Source: Certhia americana
Lineage: Eukaryota > Chordata > Aves > Passeriformes > Certhiidae
NCBI GenBank assembly: GCA_018697195.1
Contig: CM031871.1
Location: forward strand, 187,909-251,908
DNA length: 64,000 nucleotides
Direction: 5' to 3'
A program made the translations under genes and the position numbers. Of the stretch, positions 51,743 to 64,000 are shown one piece after another (the first letter of the stretch is position 1; every line of letters begins with the position of its first letter). The notes beneath the pieces were generated by a model. The model had not been told where the DNA came from. It did no database searches and was given only the letters and a program-made list of their open reading frames with translations.

Positions 51743-54700
51743 CTGTAGAAAGCAGTTATTGACACCACCTCCTTTAAATCCAGAGGCCAGTTCTGCAGTC
51801 TGATCAGGTCATCAGGCACTCTAATTTAATTTTGATTATCAACTGCACAGCTCATTGCTAGAGTTGCAAGCTTTACCTCCACAAGTGAGAAAAAAATGCC
51901 AGAGAAAGGTAACGGTGTGAACACCCATGTGGGGTGATGCCTGTGTATGGCACCATGCAAAGATTGAGCATACATGAGTTGGGACAGAGAAACTGTTCTT
52001 TTATAAGCTGAACTCTTTTTTCTCCTCTGCACAGAGAAAGAGCCCATAAAAGCATGTAGGATTCTCACCACTGGATAGAAAAGTACTTGGGACTGCTTAT
52101 AAGGGGGTTGTTTGCCTTGATTCACTCTGGTCAGGTCTGCACCTCTGGGGTTTCAGAACACAGATTTGATGTGTTTTCAACCGTGTGAGGTTTTTATTTA
52201 AAAAGTTCCTCTGTTCCATGTAGCCATGGCACTTCCCGCATCCTTTAGCTCCTCATCATCTGCTGTCCCTGTTCTCCCTTTTGCCAGTGCAGTAAGTTTT
52301 CTGAGTGCTAAGGCATGGTTCCTCATGCCATTCCTTGCAAGAGCTCTTTGTGTTGCAAGCTGCTGCCTGGCAGAATGAAGCTATTTGCAGGCAGCAGCTG
52401 TGTTGCAGCAATAAGCACAACAGCAGTGTGGGGAGCCTGATGTTGTGCATGGATCTCTTGTCTTTCTGCAAGTAGCATCCATTACATCTCCTGAGGGCAT
52501 CTGTAAAAATGCCACATAGCGGTTTTTTAAGCTTTTAGAAACTCTCTGAATACTTTGGTGGTAATGCATTTAAGTTTGCTAATTATTGGAATCATCTGGA
52601 TTTAAAAACAGGCTGCCCTAAAGGGATACTGCACAGCACACACATTAATTCATGCTAAAAGCATTCAGTACCTCATGTCCTCTTCAAAGTTGGCTTATTA
52701 TCCCCAAGAAGCTTTTCTCCAATTAATCTGGCTGAAGGTCCTGTACATCTTCTGGTGGTACATGTTCCACTTGACCATCTAAATATCATCTCAAGTTTAT
52801 GGTGCTAACCTTTGTTTTCACACACCCTCTTTGTTAACACAAAGGACATTACTTTGTGCAGATATTCTCTTTTCTGGACATCTGTAGTAGGCTGAAGCAC
52901 TTCCATGGTGTGGGTGTTAAGGAAGCTGTTTTTAAAATGAGAGAACTCTTTTTTTCATCTTTTTGTCTGTCCTCAGTACCCTCTCAAGAGTACTGGGTAA
53001 ACCTACAATGAATGTTAATTAATAATAATAATTAGGGGTAAATTACATAAAACCTGGTGTTAGAAATCTTAACCTCATAAGCTTGGCTATGTCTTGGATT
53101 GATAAGACTCCTAAAGTCACTGAAAAGGGAAACCTTTACTTGCTTTTGTGAAGATTTATTTGAAGCAACAATTATTTCAATCTTCAAAGTTTGTGGAGGG
53201 TTTTTTTCAGGTTTGCAACCATCAGTAGTCTGTTAACATTCTTGTACTGTTGTACCTTGTTTGGGAGAAGGGGAGACATTGTTTTCATTTTCTGGGGAAT
53301 ATAACATTCCTGACCAATGTAAAGAATTGAAGCAATGCTGGTGTTGACCGCACTTCGTTTTCTGCGCATATTTAGAGTTAGTAGACTGAAAGACGTGGGC
53401 ATTTAGAGGAAAAGGTTGACTGCCTCATGTAAGCACAGCAATTTTCCCCAGAGATATTGCTTATCAAGAAAAGCACCCAGAGGCAACTGAGCAAGCAGAG
53501 GGGCACACTCCTGTACAGGATGTTTTGTTGCTGTCAGTAATGTAGTTCATCTAAGAGTCTCTGTGAAAGCCAGAATGTTTCATGCTGAACAGTACTGCCT
53601 TTGGGTAGCAGCATATCCTTCGGATAGATAACTGATAACAGATAACTGAACTGCCTGTAGATACCTGAAAAAGTATTCTGACATCTGAGAGATGTTAGAA
53701 TCCAGCCAGTATTTGCTAGCATGCAGTGAGGACTGCCGCTGGCCGGGCAGCTGATGTCACATTTGGTTGCCTCTGCTGTGTTCCATCACGTCTGTGGAGC
53801 AAAGGCAATCTCAGCTTTAGCTCTGAGCTGACAAGTGGATTGCCTACAAGGAAAAGTGCTTGTCAAGAGATGTGTCATCCTCATTAGAAAGTATTTGAAT
53901 TAGTATAAAAAAAAGAAAAAATAAAAAAGTCTAAGATCTTAGATGATAGATTTTAAAAGTTATTAATTATCACAAGCTCTCTTGGCAGATGTATAACAGA
54001 CATTTACAACTCATGAATCACATTTTTCAAAAATCACAGCTAATACCAACTTCTCTGAGGTGATGACAGCATTTTCAAGAGACATTAATGACTTCTGGCT
54101 CTCAGTCATTGCAAAATCATGAGCTTGTAATTGTTCTGATCAGGCTATTTGTAGACTATAGATTTTTAGAGGTCTTGCAATACTTCTATCATTAATAACT
54201 AGTCAGTGACAGTGATTGCCATCATTCCTACTCAAAGTGATAACTTTAAGATCTTTGTAAACGCAAATCTTTACTAAAGGCTTATGAGGCTGGCTTTATT
54301 ATTCTATTTTTACAAAATGACTGGAAGGAGACAGAGGGAGGCACATGAATCTGCAGCATGAGTCAAGTGCATCTTAGGATACAGCTGATTAGTGATTTAG
54401 AAAACTCGGCTACAAGTCACCTTCCCTAGGCCATTCTGGGAATGTTTGTTTTGCTCATGATGAGGACTTTCAACAGGCTCATACCTTAAAAACCATGTAA
54501 TAATATTTTGCTCATATCCATTTCTGGGCAACTTCTGTTAAAAAGTGATCCATAAATCTTGGGACAAAACCAGCACTGCTGGTTCTGACTCTCCCTCTGT
54601 TGAGACTGAAGTTAGATGAGGAGGATATGGAGCACAGGAGGATCCTAAGAGGGTTGGGAGCTCTCACTCAATACGGGTGTGGTGGTTCTTGGGCATCTTG

Positions 54701-55188
54701 GGCTCTGCTTGAGACTGACTTGACTTTTGGAAGCACCCAGCATCAGAGTAGGAACACAACTTCAGTTTGCCACCTCTCCTCATGCTCTGGAGTACAGCTC
54801 TGTACACCAGCATTTGCCTTCTCATGTATCATGGTTCTTGTCCCTCTTTAGACTTGGTTTTTGTTTTTCCCATGCTTTAACTCTCCTCAATAACATGTGT
54901 GCAACACCTTAGGCCTGCTTTTAAAGAACAAGCAAGCTAGCTATATATTGCCTCCTCAGGAAGGGGTATTTTGGTGACAGATAAGGTAATACCTGTTTCA
55001 CTTTGGTCTGTGATCTGGCAAGCAGTGGTAAATTTTTGAAATGTTGTGGGCCTTCTGGAGGGAGATAATCTGTAAAATTACATCTTTACATCTTCAAGGT
55101 AATGATTTCATGTGAGGAGGAACAAAACAAAACTGAAACACTCTTGTGCAATTTATAGTGTCTCTGATTTTTGTTCGCTGGCTGATAA

Positions 55189-57031
<1,843 letters not shown>

Positions 57032-57228
57032 ATACGCCTGCGGAAGATGATCCATCTCCGTGTGCCCCCCAGTCTGCCCACGGGCGGCAGTGTCAGAATG
57101 GCACCGAGTGCAAGGCAGGCTGGGAGGGACCTAAGCACGGCATTACCAACTTTGACAATTTTGCTTTTGCCATGCTCACGGTGTTTCAGTGCATCACCAT
57201 GGAGGGCTGGACAGATGTGCTGTACTGG
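57032..57228 (+). CDS. CACNA1C: CACNA1C exon 7-equivalent: domain I pore loop and selectivity filter
   Basis: The exon completes an aspartate codon and reads [11 protein letters not shown], a cysteine-rich turret ([17 protein letters not shown]) with an N-glycosylation sequon NGT, then [20 protein letters not shown] and [10 protein letters not shown]. The glutamate of TMEGWTD is the domain I member of the EEEE calcium selectivity filter. The exon is 197 bp, ends exactly after the tryptophan codon, and is followed by the donor gtacgt. In other vertebrates the next exon is one of a mutually exclusive pair (8/8a) encoding IS6. Neither is recognised before the end of the window. Confidence 0.97.
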
Positions 57229-60200
57229 GTACGTATCCGAAAATGACAGGCTGAGAGTCCTGCTCGTGCTCACAGCTATGTTGAAACTTGGGGGCTTTAG
57301 CTTTCTTGCTTGTTCTCTAGAGTGAAGGCATGGTTGCTAGCATGGAGCTTGAATTAACTCAGCTTACTGTTAGGTAGGATGGAGGGGTTATCTGGTGCAA
57401 TGAAATCAAATGTAAATGTTGACTTTCCATTAATATTTTAATTTTTAATTATGTCAGATGGCCTATTGATTTGAAGGTTTGCAATGCACCCTGGTTGAGC
57501 ATGTCATTGAAAGACCCTCTCCACAGGAGTGAAACATCTCATACATCTCCAGACTACTGATGTAGAAGAATTTGTGGCAGACAACCATGTGCTCTACTCA
57601 TGGCATTCGTGTTACAAAGACACTACACTGATCAGCTCATAGGTTTCACAGGAAAGGCCTCACCAGTTTTAGCAGTACTCCTGATTCTGACTTTTGTCAT
57701 AGAAGAATTTATTCTAATGCTATTAGCTCTGATATCAATCATGCTTGCATGTTTAGCCAAAATATGATATTACCTGTAATATAAATGGAGCCTCATCTTG
57801 TCCTGTAGCCTAATTCTGGGCATTTCAGCAGCTTTAGTTCATACCTTTTAATTCCTGTACTGGAATGTACTGGGAAATTCACTACATTACAATTATACTA
57901 TAGGAGTTGATATCAGGTTTTGCTTTTCACCAGTAAATCATAGATAAATTTGTTTCTGGATGCAGCTCTGGCCATCAGCTTTTGCAGCAGTATAGTATGA
58001 CCTAGGACTTTCATTCACACACAGCACAGTTCTGTATGTATAAGACTAACCCAGACTCTCACTATCTTGTAAGTCTGGCATGTCATGACACACCTGGGTC
58101 TCCAGATAGTAGTATGTGTTAAAATGCATGATGCGGTTTGACTCAAGAAGGCTCAAAGCACACACAAAACAAAATCTGGACAGAGACAGTTTGCACTGTT
58201 AGTCAACAAGCTTCTCTCTTAAACGTGAGCCTGAAGCTGCCTTCTACCCACCAGTGTCTAGATTTCCCTTTGAAGATTTAGCTTATCTGCAAAGGATGGT
58301 CTCTGGAACAGCTATAAGTTGTTTTTTTATCTTCTTGATCTTAGATTAGAATAGTGACTATAGATTTCTTTCAATGACTGAGATTAGGTGCAGAGATCAA
58401 ACCACAAGGGGAGTCTGGGTCTCAGAGAAAAAAAAAATTGCCATTACTAGAAAAGAGGGTATAAAATAATAAAATAAAGAAGAGCAGAAGTTAAAGTCAG
58501 AAAAGAAACAGGACAAAACTACTCCACAATTCAACTGTGGCTATATATAATATACCTGGGGTTTTGCCACATTTAGCTCACATTTCTCCATGCTGTGTGT
58601 GATTGAGATGGTTTATTTACAGGGGAAACAGGAGAGAGTAAATGATACCAGAAGAAGAAATTAAAATATTTCTGGCCCTGTATACCATTAAGAATTGTGA
58701 AACCTCTCCACAAGTTATCATCAGTTTCTCCAAAGACAAGTACTATGAAAAAACCTTCCAATACCCACCCTTTAGGGCCCATGTGTCAGTTTTATGACTT
58801 GATATGAATCATGTTTAACTCATTATCAGTTATCTAATAACTGCTTTTGACAGGAGTCAAAAGCATATACTCATTTCCAAAAGATTTTCTACCATTACTG
58901 CAGCACACAGTCTGATTTTTATGGTGTCCCTGCAGCAAACTGAGTTTTAGTTGTTGGTTTTTGTTTGACATTCAGCCAGCCTTTTTTTCCACTGATTTCC
59001 TGATCTGTTCTTTTTTTCTTTAGAGACAGAATGCTGATATTAAACCTTAAATTAATACAGACTAATGGTCATTATTTTTAGGGGCATACATTCAGTGAGC
59101 CTTTTAGATTATGGCATTGTTAGAATGCTTGCTTTGGGAAGAGCAGAAATATTTGTTATCATCAGTTCCCAGTTATTCCTAGACAAGACTGCAAAAGATA
59201 AGAGTTAGCACTGCAGGAAAAAATGTCAGTATTTGAGAAGGAAAAAAGTTATTTCATAAAGAAAAAAGTATCACCTATGTTTAAAGGCCATGAAATACAA
59301 AGTTTGGGTAAATACCTGAACACCTGAGCTGGCAGAAATTCTTGGTTAAGCTGCTGGAAACAATCCTAAGAATACTGTTGTCCCATATGACTTTTGCCTC
59401 TTTGTGCTACACTGACAAAGCAGACAGAATTCAGCTCTGATCAGTGTTTGTGATTTGGAAAGGAAGGTGTATGAGATGTTTCCTTCTGCAGAGGGGTCTG
59501 TGCCATGCTGGGGGCAGGTGTTGCTTGGGAACCTACTGCAGGGCACACCTAGAAGAAACACTAATGCTCTAATGTTTATGTGTAGAAACAGCCCCTAAGC
59601 ACTCACACTGTCAATTCATGTTGTTTCCAACCATATCTATTGTGGTTTATACAGTCAGATTTAGAGTGCATGGTGGGGACATTCCAGCTTAATTTAGCCA
59701 GATCAAAAGGAAGAGTACTCTGGGTAGTAAAAAATAGAAAAGATGCAACATCTCAGTTGCTGAAGGAAGAATTTTAGTAAGTGAGGTAAGATACAAATAT
59801 CTATCTTAAACTTACTGTGAGCCACTGTTTCCTTATTGCAGTCTGACTCACACATAACTTTATTCCCTGGTCTTTGCCTTTTTTGCTGAAGAAGAGTGGA
59901 CTTGTCCACTCTTATAGGCAATCCATTGGGAGCTGCATCTCCACAGGGTGCAGAGATAGGAGGCTATTCTCTTCTCATCTCTGAAAGATCTTCTGAAACC
60001 ACAGTGAGATCACAAAAATTAAATTTTGCTTTATAAGGAAGTAAATCTGCACAGTTATTTAAATTAGAAATCCAGAGTTTGTTGTCCATTTTATACTGAA
60101 AGTACAGATTAAGAAGTGTAAGAAAATTATAGCTGGAAATTGGACAGTTTTGCAGACAAAAATTTTAGGTGATGATTTTCAAAGATCATTCATTAAACTT

Positions 60201-60935
60201 AAAAATGTAAGCTAATAGGCTAATATTTAAAAGTGCTGAGCATTCAAAGCTCAAGCAGACTGTCAAGTTCTTAGCTCCTCTGCAATTCAGCGTAGATAAA
60301 AAGGTTTGAAAGGTCCTGCTGGATTTAATGGCAAAATTGTCATTAAGTTCAAAAGGTCAGGATCTCACTTTGTAATTTGCAAAATCTTGATTGTGCTGTT
60401 GAGATTTCTCACATGCAGTCATTGTACAAGATGAGGACTTACAGATGCCTAATCAGGGCTTTGGTACCTGTTGAGAATTGTCTTCCAAGGACATACATGT
60501 GGATGCAGAGAGTTTTCTTTGCTCTCTTCTTAAATCTGAAAATGCATGCCTGACCTAAAATTCAGCAGAACAACAGATAAAGCTCTGGGCTGAATTACTT
60601 GGCTGGAAGTGTTGGGATGATAGAGCAATTCCCTTGCTTTGAACTTTTCTATAAGTGCTTCTCAACTATAGCTTCTTATTTTTTTAAAAAAAATTATCCA
60701 ACTTTTGAAAGATACCTAGATCTCTTCATTCCTCTCAATGGGAATGCAGGGAGCTTAGCACATTTCAGCATGTTGCCCTGAAAAATATAGTAGTCATTTA
60801 ATGAAACCAATGTCTGTCCTGTGTCACAGTTTGCAAGGTTAAAGCTGCATGTTTAAAAGTTAGAAAGCTGTCTTACCTTCCACAAGCCCTAGATTCCTAA
60901 TCCACTTAATAGCTCTTCAAATTTTAACTTCAGTT

Positions 60936-60974
60936 TCATGCTTCCTTCTTCATGCTTCCTTCTTCATGCTTCCC
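60936..60974 (+). repeat. 14-bp tandem repeat, 2.7 units
   Basis: Exact copies of tcatgcttccttct at 60936-60949 and 60950-60963, then a partial third copy. Confidence 0.9.
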
Positions 60975-61789
60975 AGTGCAGTCTTTCCGCCTGTGTAGGG
61001 AAGCCTGTCTCCTCTCTCATGGAGTACAATTTCCCGGCCTGTGATCCACATCCTCACAAAAAGATACTCAGAAGCAGGAAAGCAATAAACTTTTATTCCC
61101 TAGAAGGACTTTGCATCACTAAGATCAATACACTTTCCAATCTCCTCTTTCTCTCTTAGCAGATAAGACTTGTGAGTAGATTGGTTTCTTAAAAAATGGG
61201 AAAGAAAAATATTAGGGAAACAGTTTGACACTGCTATCATGGAAGATAGGATAATTACTTAAAAGAGACAAGTTTTTAATGTGGAATAGCTATATTGCAC
61301 AGGATGAAAATCTGTGCAAATCAGCCTTGTTGACTCTTCTCTGAAGAATTGATCTTTGTTGAAGGGACTATTAAGAGTTTGTAGAAGCACATCTCCTTTA
61401 CTGCATCAGTCTTACAATTTGATTTTGTCCCATGCCCGGTGCCTTTGCCTCATGGGCAGTCAGTCCACAGAACAATTGAGTAGACAGGCGCCTCTTGTGA
61501 TATGTCATATTATAGCTTTCCTTTGCGTTATAGAAGAATTTGAGGCTATTATTCTCAAAACTCTCCTTAATGTACAACCAACCAGCATTAGCAGCTCGCT
61601 TGGTGTAGGCACCAAGGCCCATTTCTGAAGACCCATCCATCTTGGAAACTTCCAGCAGCAGATAAAAATCCAAATGTTGCAAATTGAATCATTTGGTGTT
61701 TTGTAATCAGTCTCTGCTGAAGTCCATTATTTTGTATTTTCTTGTTGACTAAGGAGGAAAATTAATCTCTGAGTAGTTTGTAACATAGT

Positions 61790-61900
61790 GTTTAAATATT
61801 TGTAGGCATTGTTTGTCTTCACTTAATCTTTTTCTAATCTGAGGAGATTCAGTTCTTTCAACCTTCCCTAATGGATCTTCTCTTTAATTATTTTTAATCA
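61790..61900 (-). mobile_element. Possible ancient CR1 trace
   Basis: The words aatctgaggagattcagttc and tttcaaccttccctaatgga resemble an internal CR1 segment read on the minus strand. The match is short and weak. Confidence 0.3.
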
Positions 61901-62637
61901 GTTTATTACTGTCCTTCAGGGGAAGCTTTGTTTCTGAGTTAAATACAATTCAGCCAGTGTCTAGAATTCAGCCTGTCTCTAGAAAGGTTTTCATCTTTGT
62001 GTGAAATGTGCTCTCTGCAGCTGGAGACCTGTGACACTGCATGCAAATCTATCCACTGCATAAAATTATCAGTTTTACATGCCTGGACCCTCCACTGCCC
62101 TGCATCTAAGTAATTGTATATATAAATGAAAACAAAGCACAGAGAAATTGGCAAACACATATGCCAATACATTGTTGTATTGGGCTGTTCACATTGCTGG
62201 GTAGTGGAGAACCTGAGTTGTTCTGCTTGCCCCTTATAGCTTGAATTTTAGGAGTGAGTAAATCTGCTTGATCTGCTTGAAGATTATTAATAATGAGCAA
62301 CCCTGAGCCTGCCATCAGTTCTGGAGTCTTAGCTCTGACCCATGTAATTTGGACAACACTGCAGAATACTTGGTCAGGTCTCTGAAAACAACATACAGTG
62401 CCTCCTCCAACTATTTACCTCAAGGCTCTAAGTGTAAACTAAAGAGTGTGGTATTATTATAGATGGACTAAGGCACAGCCAGAATGACATCCAGGGCACT
62501 AAGCTGTCCCTGGGAGAGATATCCGAACTGGCACATAAGAAGTTGACTCCCTTAGATTTAAAAAATCCTTGTTAGTCTTCCCCAGCCCCTAGGCAAGAAA
62601 AGGAGTTAATAGTCTAAAACAGTGAAGTAGAGCCACC

Positions 62638-62668
62638 ACAGTGCAGTGAGAGGCACAGTGCAGTGAGA
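62638..62668 (+). repeat. 17-bp imperfect tandem pair
   Basis: Two adjacent copies of cacagtgcagtgagagg, the second incomplete. Confidence 0.7.
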
Positions 62669-64000
62669 TTGAATCAGTGCAAACCTTCAGGAGCATCACA
62701 TCCCCAGGGACAACAGAGAGAAACAAATATGAATGCAGTGGGTTAAACAGGCTGTCCTGGAACTTCCCTCCACCTCAGTCTTTGAGATCATACTTTAAGG
62801 AGTTGCTAAATCAGCTTGAAACATGGGCTTACAGTCATCCTTACAGTTCCCATCATGAAATCAAAATGGAATAAATTGAACAACAGATGTAATTTACTTT
62901 GCTGACAGCATTGACAGATTCTGTGAGCTTTTCTCACCCCTCCTCCAGCCTGTTGCAGCCAATGAAGAAGACGTGAGAAATTCAGAGATATTGCCACAAA
63001 GTGGAAGACATTAAATGCAGAGCTGCAACCCCCAATTTTCGCCAGCTGTGTTTTTCCTTCTAACCCTTTATTCTTGCAGCACTTAAGCTTGAATTAGTAA
63101 AGCTTTCCACAAAAGAGAATGATCTTATTCTAAGAATATATCTGTCTACATGTTTCCATGGTGTTTTTTCCCCATCCACCTCCGCCCCTCCAAGAAAATG
63201 CTGGGCTTTTATTGTTGTGGGGTTGAGGTTTTTTTAATCATCTTTTTGGCAGGGATTTGCATGAATGTGAAAAATCTACAAAGAATAAGCACACAAGTAT
63301 GAGCAACCCATCACTGTGATTGCAGAGGTTATTTCATGTCCATCTGCTGTAACAGTTGTGGGTAAGGGGAGAGGGGCCACAGTTCAGAGCACTGAAGGGC
63401 CACAGTATCAATGCACTGAATGAGCAGTTTCCACATTTTATTCGCATAAATGCTGACCTCAATCTGTTTTCCTTTTCTTTGTTAACAACTGCACATACAG
63501 CTGTAATGGTTACTATACCACTGACTTGAAAGTGAGTAACAGCAGTGACTTACTCATTGGCACCTGCCACAAAAACCTGCTGCTGAACATTTGTTCAATA
63601 CACTTGTGTAAAAGTCTTTATGAGCCCTTCAGAACTCAACTTTGGACTTCTCAGCCCTCTTCCTCTATATAAAAAGAAACTTTCTATCAAAAATAAGCTT
63701 CTTTGGATTGGTTATGGGAGGTGTTAATAGAGACCCTGAGACCCTCTGCCCAGTGCTCCTGTGTGGGAAGGACCTTTTTAATAGCCCTGTCTTTCTGTTG
63801 CCCTTTCACTTTTCTTACTTATTTTGTTCTCCTTTAAACTGTATCCTAATTCCTGCTGTCTAATCATCACAGAGACCTATCTTGTCTTTAATCTCTTGTC
63901 TCAGAGCTATAAACTACTGGGACATTTCTACACAAATTAGAATTTTGAGTTGCCTCTGTTTGTGGATGCACTGCTTGAGCCCTACCACCAGTTTTATCAA

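Larger units (their letters stand above)
57229..64000 (+). other. CACNA1C: CACNA1C intron 7 (5' part)
   Basis: Intronic sequence after the pore-loop exon. I read for an IS6-type coding stretch (a VNDA or MQDA start followed by a hydrophobic helix ending LNLVLGVLSG) and found none, so the IS6 exons lie beyond the window. It contains a possible CR1 trace (61790-61900), a 14-bp tandem repeat (60936-60974) and a short 17-bp duplication (62638-62668). Nothing else is recognised. Confidence 0.85.

Overview
The window looks like a bird nuclear genome, probably a songbird. The evidence is chicken-repeat-1 (CR1) LINE fragments, a class III (ERV-L-like) endogenous retrovirus, moderately sized introns, and four exons of an L-type calcium channel that read as the bird form of CACNA1C. 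There are no prokaryotic genes, CRISPR arrays, rRNA genes or recognisable tRNA genes. Most open reading frames longer than 60 codons are chance or shadow frames.

Host gene: CACNA1C (Cav1.2 alpha-1C) runs on the + strand across the whole window. The exons are 20774-20913, 34735-34874, 55214-55375 and 57032-57228. They join with matching phases and canonical AG/GT sites. They correspond to human exons 4-7 if the IS6 exon pair is called 8/8a. Together they encode domain I from segment S2 through the voltage sensor S4, S5 and the pore loop with its selectivity-filter glutamate. The window starts inside the upstream intron and ends inside the intron after the pore exon. The IS6 exon(s) are not seen.

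Mobile elements: intron 4 carries a complete 6.9-kb provirus at 25653-32529, antisense to CACNA1C. It has two LTRs of about 738 bp, a CTGCT target-site duplication, a lysine-tRNA-type primer binding site, and recognisable but broken gag, pro, RT, RNase H and integrase. There is no env after pol. Two solo LTRs of a different family (402-848 and 18613-19065) have 4-bp duplications and the same antisense orientation. CR1 remnants lie at 2005-2320 and 9015-9690, with weaker traces at 15860-16080 and 61790-61900.

Most notable signals: (1) the provirus has many in-frame stops of the kind made by G-to-A change in tryptophan codons, including four TAGs within 111 bases of RNase H, which suggests DNA-editing hypermutation; (2) the leader between the primer site and gag holds a frame with hydrophobic segments, in phase with gag and interrupted only by stops of the same type; (3) the gag N-terminal part contains a 21-bp minisatellite encoding a heptad of the type ETRDAAT.

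The rest is intronic sequence with homopolymer tracts, a diverged 160-bp direct duplication, an A/C-only tract, a perfect 13-bp hairpin and a few small tandem arrays.
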